Source: an uncultured Actinomycetes bacterium (lineage in GTDB: Bacteria > Actinomycetota > Acidimicrobiia > IMCC26256 > PALSA-555). From it: a stretch of DNA of 8,018 bases. The notes under the pieces are model-generated. The model did no database searches. It was not told the origin of the DNA and was given only the letters and a program-made list of their open reading frames with translations. The first letter of the stretch is position 1. The number at the start of each line of letters is the position of its first letter. Both the position numbers and the translations under genes were made by a program. The DNA is taken from the NCBI GenBank assembly GCA_937927875.1, contig CALEYV010000136.1, forward strand, positions 1 to 8,018, given 5' to 3'. This document shows, piece by piece, positions 1-5,425 of the stretch.

Positions 1-483
1 GTCCGGGACAACGAGGTCGCCGCGAGCGCCATGGGGATCCCGATCGTGCGCACGAAGCTGCTCGCCTTCGCGCTGTCGGGGTTCATGGCCGGCTACGCCG
101 GCGTGTGCTTCGCCTTCGCCTCGGAGCGCTTCGGCGCGTCGACGTTCGAACCGGGGCTGTCGATCCTCGTCATCTCGATGGTCGTCATCGGAGGCCTCGG
201 GTCCATCCCCGGCGCGGTGCTCGGCGCCCTCTACCTCGTCGGCCTCCCCGCGATCTTCGGAACCACCTCGACGATCCAGTTCCTCACCAGCGGCTTCGGC
301 CTGCTCGCCTTCATCCTCTATCTCCCGGGCGGCCTCGCCGAGGTCCTGCACCGCACCGGCGACCTCGTGACGGCGGGGATCGATCGGCTGCGCAGCCGAC
401 CCCCGCCCGACGGCGCGCCGCCGCCAGGACCCGAGACCGTGCCCCTGCGACCCGACGAGATCGTCGAGGAGGTGGTCGGATGA
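1..483 (+). CDS. livM: LivM-like branched-chain amino acid ABC transporter permease (C-terminal part, 5' end outside window)
   Basis: This is the C-terminal 160 residues of an inner-membrane permease of the branched-chain amino acid/amide (HAAT) ABC importers. The reading frame is open from base 1 and begins with VRDNEVAASAMGI, which matches the conserved cytoplasmic loop of LivM proteins (RDNE-x-AA-x-AMGI) that contacts the ATPase. Hydrophobic stretches follow at about residues 22-40, 53-83 and 95-112, including the typical MVVIGGLGSIPGAVLGA segment. A polar, proline-rich cytoplasmic tail covers the last 40 or so residues. The TGA stop overlaps the ATG of the ATPase gene (ATGA), so translation is probably coupled. 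The family is clear. The substrate is not: related systems carry leucine/isoleucine/valine, urea or short amides. The true start lies upstream of the window. Confidence 0.93.
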   Translation, partial: VRDNEVAASAMGIPIVRTKLLAFALSGFMAGYAGVCFAFASERFGASTFEPGLSILVISMVVIGGLGSIPGAVLGALYLVGLPAIFGTTSTIQFLTSGFGLLAFILYLPGGLAEVLHRTGDLVTAGIDRLRSRPPPDGAPPPGPETVPLRPDEIVEEVVG

Positions 484-1331
484 GCGCGCCGCACGGCGGT
501 CCGCTGCGACTCGAGATCAACGACCTGGTCGTGTCCTTCGGCGGGGTGCGGGCGGTCGACCACGTGAGCCTCGTCGCCGAGCCCGGCTCGATCGTGGGGC
601 TCATCGGACCGAACGGCTCGGGCAAGACGACGGTGCTCGACGCCGTGTCGGGTCTCGTGAGCCCCGCCTCGGGGCACGTGCTCGTCGGCGGCGAGGACAT
701 CGGCGACTACCTGCCGGAGGAGCGGATCGCGATCGGGCTGGTGCGGTCGTTCCAGGACTGCCAGCTGTTCCCGGAGCTCTCGGTCCAGGACACGCTGCTG
801 CTCCCCGAGGACGCGCGGCGGTCCGTCGGCGTGATCTCGTCGACGCTCCAGATGCCGTGGGCGCGGCGGGCCGAGCGCGAGAAGCGACAGGCGGTCGACA
901 GCGTGATCGGGGCGTTCGGGCTCGGACGGTTCCGCGACCACCGCACCTCGGAGCTGTCGACGGGCACCCGGCGGGTCGTCGACCTGGCCTCGATCGTGCT
1001 GGCCGGCCCGCGGCTCCTGCTCCTCGACGAGCCGACGGCCGGGATCGCCCAGCGGGAGGCCGAGGCGTTCATCCCGCTGCTGCGGCGACTCCACGAGGTC
1101 GCCGACACGACGATCGTGCTCGTGGAGCACGACGTCCCGCTCGTGTTCGAGCTCTGCTCCGATGTCGTGGTGATGGAGACCGGCCGGGTGGTCTCGTCCG
1201 GCACGCCGGACGACGTCAGCCGGGACCCCCGGGCCCTCGCCGCCTATCTTGGGGCCAGCGACGAGGCGCTGCTCGTGTCCGGACCGACCCGGGCCCAGGC
1301 GCCGCCAGGTGATCAGGGGGGTACCGGGTGA
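480..1331 (+). CDS. livG: LivG-like ABC transporter ATP-binding protein
   Basis: This 283-residue ATPase would energise the adjacent permease at the cytoplasmic membrane face. All core ABC motifs are visible: Walker A GPNGSGKTT at residues 43-51, Q-loop Gln92, signature LSTGTRR at 159-165, Walker B LLLLDEP at 179-185 with Glu184 as the expected catalytic base, and switch His217. The signature departs from LSGGQ (Gly to Thr at the third position, Gln to Thr at the fifth). The C-terminus carries about 30 residues beyond the usual 250-260 of LivG, rich in Ala, Gly and Pro. The ATG at 480 is chosen because it overlaps the permease stop by four bases and gives the normal N-terminus just before the first beta strand; the frame is open further upstream, but that part would read through the permease gene. 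Its TGA overlaps the next GTG start (GTGA). Substrate specificity cannot be read from the ATPase. Confidence 0.93.
   Translation: MSAPHGGPLRLEINDLVVSFGGVRAVDHVSLVAEPGSIVGLIGPNGSGKTTVLDAVSGLVSPASGHVLVGGEDIGDYLPEERIAIGLVRSFQDCQLFPELSVQDTLLLPEDARRSVGVISSTLQMPWARRAEREKRQAVDSVIGAFGLGRFRDHRTSELSTGTRRVVDLASIVLAGPRLLLLDEPTAGIAQREAEAFIPLLRRLHEVADTTIVLVEHDVPLVFELCSDVVVMETGRVVSSGTPDDVSRDPRALAAYLGASDEALLVSGPTRAQAPPGDQGGTG
1315..1321 (+). promoter_or_regulatory. Ribosome binding site of the substrate-binding protein gene
   Basis: AGGGGGG lies six bases before the GTG at 1328, inside the 3' end of the ATPase gene. It supports GTG 1328 as the start over the internal ATG at 1427, which has no comparable purine run upstream. 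Confidence 0.6.
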
Positions 1332-2944
1332 CGTGGTCCGATTCGCTGCTGGCGACGCTGGCGCGCCGAAACCCGGTCGTGGTCGTGCGCCGCGCCGCGC
1401 GGCGGTTCGCCCGTCGACCGCGGGCGATGCAGCTCCGGACGATCGCGGTGGCGGTGGGGACCGTCGTCGGGCTCGTCATCTACGTCGCGGGCGCGCCGGG
1501 CAGCGTCAGCAGCGGCCCGACCATCCCCGGGACCAAGCCCGGGAGCGCGCTCGGGCCGGCCCCGGCCGTGAACGGGTTGCACCTGGTGGCCGACGTCGCC
1601 GGTGCGGCCTCGGCGGGGACGCCGGTCGACCAGGCGTCCACGAGCACTCGGGGCATCACCGGCAAGACGATCAACGTCGCCTTCCCGGTCGCGAACCTCC
1701 AGGGATTGGCCGGCTCCATCGGCTTCGCGACCGACGTCGAGTTCAGCGAGCAGACGAAGGCCATCCACCTCTACGTGAACGACATCAACAGCCACGGCGG
1801 CATCAACGGCAAGAAGATCAACCCGATCATCACGAACTTCGACCCGACCAACGAGTCGGCGATGCGCGCCCTGTGCAAGGACTGGACCGAGGGGAGCCCG
1901 GCCGTGTTCGCGGTCCTCGACGGGGTCGGCGACTGGACCGGGCCCAACCAGCTCTGCATCACCCAGGAGGGCCAGACCCCGTTCATCGGGGCGTGGTCGA
2001 CGGTCAGCAACTGGACCCAGCTCGGTTCCCCCTACCTGTGGTGGACCGGCCCTGACCAGGCGGCCATCATCGCCACCACGGTCCAGTGGGGGCAGTCGGC
2101 CGGGCTGATCGGCGGGAGCCGCAAGGTCGGGGTCATCGTCGGCGACCGGGCGAGCGACCAGCTGGCCCTCAACCAGTACCTGCTGCCGGACCTGCGCAAC
2201 ATCGGCGTGACGCCGACGGTCGAGACCATCGCCGCCGGTGTCTCGAGCACCGCCCAGACGAACGCCGAGGCGCCGCTGGCGATCCAGAAGCTGCGCAGCG
2301 CCGGCGTCGACTCGGTGATCCCCCTCATGCCCTTCAACGTGTTCTTCCCGGTGCTGCAGTCCGAGAACCAGCAGAACTACTTCCCGAAGCTCCTGCTCTC
2401 CGACTACGAGAGCTCCATCACGTCCGCGCTCGGGCTCATCCCCGTCCCCGACGAGGACCCGCTCAACGGCCAGCGAGGCGTGACCACGCTGACGCTCGGT
2501 GGCTTCGACGACGACCGGCCCGAGAGCCAGGGCGGCTACGACCCCGGGCTGCGGAGCTGCTACCAGACCTGGCACGCGGCGTACCCGAAGCCGCCGAAGG
2601 GCGCCGAGTCCTTCTTCATCGAGGAGCAGGGCCCGGTCGCGGGCTGGTGCCAAGAGATCCGGCTCTTCGCGCAGGCGGCCCGGGCGGCTGGTCCGAACCT
2701 GAACCGCCGGACGTTCGTGCAGGCGATGGCGGGGATCACGAACTTCCCGGGCACGTGGTTCCCGACGCTCAGCTTCAGCCCGACGAAGTTCTACGGCCCG
2801 ACGCAGTACCAGGTGGTGAGCCTCCATAACAACGTCCCGCCCTCATCGGCCTGCAAGCTGAAGACGAACCACAAGCCCCAAGGCACGTGCTGGGTCGTCC
2901 AGCAGCCCTTCCGGCCGCTGGCCGCGCTCACCGGCAGCGGCTAG
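1328..2944 (+). CDS. Membrane-anchored periplasmic-type substrate-binding protein of the HAAT ABC transporter
   Basis: This 538-residue extracytoplasmic ligand-binding protein is of the type I periplasmic-binding-protein fold (Leu/Ile/Val-binding-like, Peripla_BP_6 group), and presumably feeds the LivM/LivG transporter. The N-terminus is strongly basic (many Arg at residues 14-37), followed by one hydrophobic segment at about 38-55. There is no lipobox cysteine, so it is either an uncleaved anchor or a signal peptide. Residues 56-110 form a Gly/Ser/Pro/Ala-rich linker. The binding domain starts near KTINVAF (113-119) and contains the family-typical DINSHGGINGKKI stretch. Six cysteines (183, 210, 411, 441, 509, 521) fall in three spaced pairs, fitting disulfides in an exported protein. 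It is longer than the usual 370-420 residues. The GTG at 1328 overlaps the ATPase stop and has AGGGGGG six bases upstream; Met34 is a less likely internal start because it would remove the basic region. Ligand unknown. Confidence 0.88.
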   Translation: MTWSDSLLATLARRNPVVVVRRAARRFARRPRAMQLRTIAVAVGTVVGLVIYVAGAPGSVSSGPTIPGTKPGSALGPAPAVNGLHLVADVAGAASAGTPVDQASTSTRGITGKTINVAFPVANLQGLAGSIGFATDVEFSEQTKAIHLYVNDINSHGGINGKKINPIITNFDPTNESAMRALCKDWTEGSPAVFAVLDGVGDWTGPNQLCITQEGQTPFIGAWSTVSNWTQLGSPYLWWTGPDQAAIIATTVQWGQSAGLIGGSRKVGVIVGDRASDQLALNQYLLPDLRNIGVTPTVETIAAGVSSTAQTNAEAPLAIQKLRSAGVDSVIPLMPFNVFFPVLQSENQQNYFPKLLLSDYESSITSALGLIPVPDEDPLNGQRGVTTLTLGGFDDDRPESQGGYDPGLRSCYQTWHAAYPKPPKGAESFFIEEQGPVAGWCQEIRLFAQAARAAGPNLNRRTFVQAMAGITNFPGTWFPTLSFSPTKFYGPTQYQVVSLHNNVPPSSACKLKTNHKPQGTCWVVQQPFRPLAALTGSG

Positions 2945-2977
2945 CGGTTCCGGGCACCGGCGGGCCGGCTCGTCGCG

Positions 2978-3002
2978 CCGGGTCGCACGGGGCGCGACCC
3001 GG
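2978..3002 (+). terminator. Putative hairpin terminator after the ABC transporter operon
   Basis: CCGGGTCGC at 2978-2986 is a perfect inverted repeat of GCGACCCGG at 2994-3002, giving a 9-bp stem with a 7-nt loop, 33 bases after the stop of the binding-protein gene. No T-tract follows; terminators without one are often proposed in high-GC actinomycetes. The position, at the end of an operon and before a gene with its own ribosome binding site, supports termination. The role is inferred from structure and place only. Confidence 0.55.
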
Positions 3003-3061
3003 GGTCGCCGTCGTCGCTGCCGCGCTCCCGCCGTGCGGCCAGGCGTCAGCGCCCGGCCGCG

Positions 3062-3067
3062 TAGGTT
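3062..3067 (+). promoter_or_regulatory. Possible -10 element for the esterase gene
   Basis: TAGGTT fits the loose actinobacterial -10 pattern TANNNT and lies in the 165-base gap after the ABC operon, about 40 bases before the esterase start. It would give a leader of roughly 35 bases that contains the AGGAG ribosome binding site. I see no convincing -35 element. Weak call. Confidence 0.3.
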
Positions 3068-3097
3068 GTCGTCGGGGCGACCGTCGCAGCGAGGATC

Positions 3098-3102
3098 AGG
3101 AG
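3098..3102 (+). promoter_or_regulatory. Ribosome binding site that decides between two tandem GTG starts
   Basis: AGGAG is a good Shine-Dalgarno core. Two in-frame GTG codons follow, at 3107 (spacer 4 bases) and 3110 (spacer 7 bases). The 7-base spacer is nearer the usual optimum, so the second GTG is preferred; the difference is one residue. Confidence 0.6.
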
Positions 3103-3109
3103 ACGCGTG

Positions 3110-4147
3110 GTGACCACGGCCGACGCTGCGACCGGGAAGCGCAACTTCTCGCCGTGGCACCAGTGGATGACCCGCCTCGCGGCCACGCAGCCCGCCGACC
3201 CGCTGCCACTGGACGACCTGGCGACGCTCGAGTCGTGGCGGGCGCGCTGTCGGGACCGGCTCGTCGAGCTCCTCGGCCCGTGGCCCGAGGCGGTCCCGCT
3301 CAACCTCGAGACCCTCGACGAGGAGCACGGCGAGGGCTACCGCCAGGCGCGCGTCGTCTTCGACAGCGAGGCCGGCATGTCGGTCCCCGCCTACCTGCTC
3401 GTGCCGGACGACCGGACCGAGCCCGGGCCGGCGATCCTCGCCTGCCACGGGCACGGCCCCGGCAAAGCGCTCGTCGTCGGCCTCGAGACGACCGAGGCAC
3501 CGCACGGCGACTACGCCCGCCAGCTGGCGCGGCGGGGCTACGTGGTGCTCGCGCCGGACCTGCGCTGCTTCGGTGAGCGCGCCGACTGGAACCCGCCCAA
3601 CATCTACGCCTGCGACATCAATCTCGTGCACGCGACGATGGCTGGCCTCCGGCCGCTGACCCAGAACCTCTTCGACCTCACCCGATGCCTCGACGTGCTC
3701 GAGGGCCACGAGCTCGTCGACCCGGCGCGCCTCGGCATGGTCGGCCTCTCCCTCGGCGGCACGATGACGCTGTTCACCGCCGCGTGGGACGAGCGGGTCG
3801 CGGCCGCGGTCGTGAGCGGCTTCTTCTCGTCGTGGGCCGAGTCCCACAAGGTGCCCTGGAACATGTGCGGGTCCCAGGTGCTCCCCGGCATGCTCGGGCG
3901 GCTCGAGCACGTCGACCTGGGCGCGCTCATCGCGCCCCGGCCGCTGCTGGTGCAGAGCGGCACCGAGGACCTGATCTTCCCGGTCGCGGCGGCGAGGGAG
4001 TCGGTGGCCCAGCTCGGCGCGGTGTACCGCCATCTCGGCGCCGAGGGCCAGCTCGCCCACGACGTCTTCGAGGGTGACCACCAGTGGCGCGAGGCGGGAC
4101 CGGCGGCCTTCCTCGACCGATGGCTCGGGCGGGCGCGAGCGACCTGA
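3110..4147 (+). CDS. Alpha/beta-hydrolase, acetyl-xylan-esterase/dienelactone-hydrolase-like
   Basis: This is a 345-residue predicted serine hydrolase, probably an esterase of the AXE1/Abhydrolase_7-like group. The catalytic set is readable: nucleophile Ser214 in GLSLGG, Asp287 in GTEDLIFP, and His324 in EGDHQW. HGHG at 113-116 fits the oxyanion-hole strand. An N-terminal helical region (about 1-60) with many Trp and Arg residues precedes the hydrolase core, as in acetyl-xylan-esterase-like members that act on sugar esters. There is no signal peptide or membrane segment, so it should be cytoplasmic. It lies 77 bases upstream of a ThuA-like gene and in line with a GH4 glycosidase operon, which suggests removal of an acyl group from an imported sugar or glycoside. 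The substrate is not shown by the sequence; other alpha/beta-hydrolase activities remain possible. GTG 3107 is an alternative start one codon earlier. Confidence 0.88.
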   Translation: MTTADAATGKRNFSPWHQWMTRLAATQPADPLPLDDLATLESWRARCRDRLVELLGPWPEAVPLNLETLDEEHGEGYRQARVVFDSEAGMSVPAYLLVPDDRTEPGPAILACHGHGPGKALVVGLETTEAPHGDYARQLARRGYVVLAPDLRCFGERADWNPPNIYACDINLVHATMAGLRPLTQNLFDLTRCLDVLEGHELVDPARLGMVGLSLGGTMTLFTAAWDERVAAAVVSGFFSSWAESHKVPWNMCGSQVLPGMLGRLEHVDLGALIAPRPLLVQSGTEDLIFPVAAARESVAQLGAVYRHLGAEGQLAHDVFEGDHQWREAGPAAFLDRWLGRARAT

Positions 4148-4161
4148 GCGCCTCGTACCAG

Positions 4162-4203
4162 GGGTCGTCGGCTCCGATACCGTGACCCGGTGCCGGACGA
4201 CCC
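4162..4203. repeat. Inverted repeat spanning the promoter-like hexamer before the ThuA gene
   Basis: GGGTCGTC at 4162-4169 is a perfect 8-base inverted repeat of GACGACCC at 4196-4203. Further pairing of GGC 4170-4172 with GCC 4192-4194 is possible with one bulged base. The arms flank the TACCGT hexamer at 4178-4183 almost symmetrically. It could be an operator dyad, a terminator for the esterase gene, or chance in GC-rich DNA. Confidence 0.3.
4178..4183 (+). promoter_or_regulatory. Possible -10 element for a leaderless transcript before the ThuA gene
   Basis: TACCGT fits TANNNT and is separated by exactly six bases from a GTG at 4190, the spacing that puts the transcription start on the start codon. 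The same six-base arrangement recurs at 4943-4955. No clear -35 element was seen. Confidence 0.35.
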
Positions 4204-4228
4204 TCGAGACGCCGGGCCACGGTCATGA
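4190..4228 (+). CDS. Possible 12-codon leader ORF coupled to the ThuA-like gene
   Basis: A GTG at 4190 opens a 12-codon frame (MPDDPRDAGPRS) whose TGA at 4226-4228 overlaps the ATG of the ThuA-like gene (ATGA). It lies six bases after a -10-like TACCGT, so it could be translated from a leaderless mRNA and hand ribosomes to the downstream start, which lacks a Shine-Dalgarno sequence. The peptide has no run of one amino acid beyond three Pro, three Asp and two Arg, so attenuation sensing is not obvious. A frame this short can arise by chance. The case rests on the promoter spacing and the overlap together. Confidence 0.3.
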   Translation: MPDDPRDAGPRS

Positions 4229-4920
4229 CCGGCGGCGAGCTCCTCTTCGTCACCCAGGTCGCGGCCTACGCCAGCGGGCCGGCCGGTGTGCACGGCGTCC
4301 TCGACCAGGCCGCGGTCGGCGTCGCCGAGTGCGCCGAGCTCGCGGACCTGCGGGCGGCGCGGGTCGACGACGTCCGAGACCTCGACGACGACCGGGTCGA
4401 GTCGGCGCGAGTGCTGGCGCTCTTCACGATCGGCGAGACGCCCTGGTCGGCGGCCCAGCGCGCCACGATCACGCGGCGAGTCCGTGCCGGCGAGGTGGCC
4501 GTGCTCGCGATCCACTCGGCCACCGACTCCTGCTACGGGTGGGCGGAGTACGGGCGACTCGTCGGCGCCCGCTTCGACGGGCACCCGTGGACCCAGACCG
4601 TCGACCTCGAGGTCGTCGATCGTGACCACCCCGCGACCCGCCACCTCGGCGTCGGCTGGCGCTGGCACGACGAGGTCTACAAGTTCCGCGATCTCCGCCC
4701 CGACGCCCGGGTGCTGCTGCGGGTTCCCGAGGACCAGCTCGACCCCGACGCGCCCGGCGCGAGCACCCCGCCGTTCGGGTTCCCCCTGGCCTGGTGCTTC
4801 ACCGAGGGCGACGGCCGGGTGTTCTCGACCAGCCTCGGGCACTTCCCCGGGGCGTGGGAGACACCCGCGTACCTGCAGCACCTCCACGGCGGGCTCCGCT
4901 GGGCGCTCGGCGAGGCCTGA
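4225..4920 (+). CDS. ThuA-like domain protein
   Basis: This 231-residue protein has the ThuA fold (trehalose-utilisation type, class I glutamine-amidotransferase-like). Family features in order are an N-terminal strand LLFVTQVAAYASG (6-18), IHSATDSCYGWAEYG around His97 with the GRLVGARFDGHPW segment after it, DEVYKF at 149-154, and the C-terminal GRVFSTSLGHFPGAWE with His206. Length is normal for a single ThuA domain, with no signal peptide. In Agrobacterium and Sinorhizobium, ThuA acts with the oxidoreductase ThuB on trehalose and related disaccharides via 3-keto sugars; no ThuB-like gene is visible here. The GH4 enzyme downstream also works through a 3-keto intermediate, so a keto-sugar role is a reasonable inference. 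ATG 4225 is the only possible start: an in-frame stop lies at 4183-4185 and no ATG, GTG or TTG lies between. It has no Shine-Dalgarno sequence. Confidence 0.85.
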   Translation: MTGGELLFVTQVAAYASGPAGVHGVLDQAAVGVAECAELADLRAARVDDVRDLDDDRVESARVLALFTIGETPWSAAQRATITRRVRAGEVAVLAIHSATDSCYGWAEYGRLVGARFDGHPWTQTVDLEVVDRDHPATRHLGVGWRWHDEVYKFRDLRPDARVLLRVPEDQLDPDAPGASTPPFGFPLAWCFTEGDGRVFSTSLGHFPGAWETPAYLQHLHGGLRWALGEA

Positions 4921-4942
4921 CCGTCCGCGACGGCGCGGCCGT

Positions 4943-4948
4943 TAGGGT
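4943..4948 (+). promoter_or_regulatory. Putative -10 element for a leaderless RidA-GH4-NagB-like operon transcript
   Basis: TAGGGT fits the actinobacterial -10 pattern TANNNT and stands exactly six bases before the GTG at 4955, so transcription would begin at or next to the start codon. It lies in the 34-base gap after the ThuA gene. An alternative reading is that AGGG within it is a weak Shine-Dalgarno sequence; both readings give the same start codon. Confidence 0.45.
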
Positions 4949-4954
4949 GCGGGC

Positions 4955-5425
4955 GTGTTCGAGGCCCGACTCGCCGCGCTCGGCGTGGAGCTCCCGGGGC
5001 CGTTCCCACCCCACGACCCCCTCGACGCGGTGATCGTGCACGGGGGCACCGCCCGCACGTCCGGCTGTCTGCCCCGCGACGCCGATGGCACGCTGCGGGC
5101 GACCGGGCTCGTTGGCGGCGCCGTGACCGCCGACGTCGGGCAGGAGTGCGCGGCGCTCTGCGCCCAGAACGCGCTGTCGCTGCTGCGGGCCGCGCTGGGG
5201 AACCTCGACGTGATCGACCGGCTCCTCACGCTCAGCGTCTTCATCGCCAGCACCGCCGGCTTCGCCGAGCAGCCTCGGGTCGCCGACGGCGCCAGCCGGT
5301 TCCTCGTCGACGTCTTCGGCGACGCCGGGCGTCACACCCGCTCGGCCATCGGCGTCGCGGCGCTGCCGCGCGGCGCGCCGGTCGAGGTCGAGCTCATCGC
5401 GTCGCTCCGGGAGGAGGAGGGCTGA
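4955..5425 (+). CDS. RidA/YjgF-like protein (YjgF_endoribonc-type subfamily)
   Basis: This 156-residue protein is of the RidA/YjgF/UK114 family, the longer subfamily seen in many actinobacteria. Classical RidA hydrolyses reactive enamines/imines made by PLP enzymes; the activity of this subfamily is less certain. Support comes from the start MFEARLAALGVELP, the central GQECAALCAQNAL helix, and the C-terminal block GDAGRHTRSAIGVAALPRGA followed by VEVELIA. Arg129 corresponds to the RidA arginine that binds the substrate carboxylate, and the VEVE glutamates (144, 146) sit where RidA has its acidic pair. The N-terminal aromatic of RidA (a Tyr-Val-Pro type motif) is absent; the region reads PGPFPPHDPLDAVIVHGG. 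GTG 4955 is chosen because it gives the family N-terminus and follows a promoter-like hexamer. Its TGA overlaps the GH4 start (TGATG), tying it to sugar metabolism. Confidence 0.87.
   Translation: MFEARLAALGVELPGPFPPHDPLDAVIVHGGTARTSGCLPRDADGTLRATGLVGGAVTADVGQECAALCAQNALSLLRAALGNLDVIDRLLTLSVFIASTAGFAEQPRVADGASRFLVDVFGDAGRHTRSAIGVAALPRGAPVEVELIASLREEEG
5411..5420 (+). promoter_or_regulatory. Strong ribosome binding site of the GH4 gene
   Basis: GAGGAGGAGG, encoding Glu residues at the end of the RidA-like gene, lies 4 bases before ATG 5425. Its inner GGAGG copy gives a longer, favourable spacing. It is the strongest Shine-Dalgarno sequence in the window and marks ATG 5425 as the start, within a frame that is open for about 280 bases further upstream. 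Confidence 0.65.

Noticed and set aside
1341..1427. Twin-arginine export signal in the binding protein
   Set aside because: Several Arg pairs occur (residues 14-32), but none matches the (S/T)RRxFLK consensus, and they are spread over 20 residues rather than just before the hydrophobic segment.
1313..2827. Long open frame on the - strand (about 500 codons) opposite the binding-protein gene
   Set aside because: The translation is Arg/Gly/Asp/Leu-rich low-information protein with no recognisable domain. It is the expected shadow of GC-rich third positions, while the + strand frame is a clear protein family.
2843..4081. Long - strand open frame opposite the esterase gene
   Set aside because: Composition typical of an antisense shadow (repeated Arg, Gly, Ala, Val, Glu), no motifs, and it lies opposite a gene with a full catalytic triad.
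3604..4887. Long - strand open frame across the esterase 3' end and the ThuA gene
   Set aside because: Spans two unrelated + strand genes and the gap between them, with no domain and Arg/Ser-rich shadow composition.
5411..5420. Short GAG trinucleotide repeat as a microsatellite or phase-variable tract
   Set aside because: Only three units, encoding Glu residues, and well explained as a ribosome binding site for the GH4 gene.
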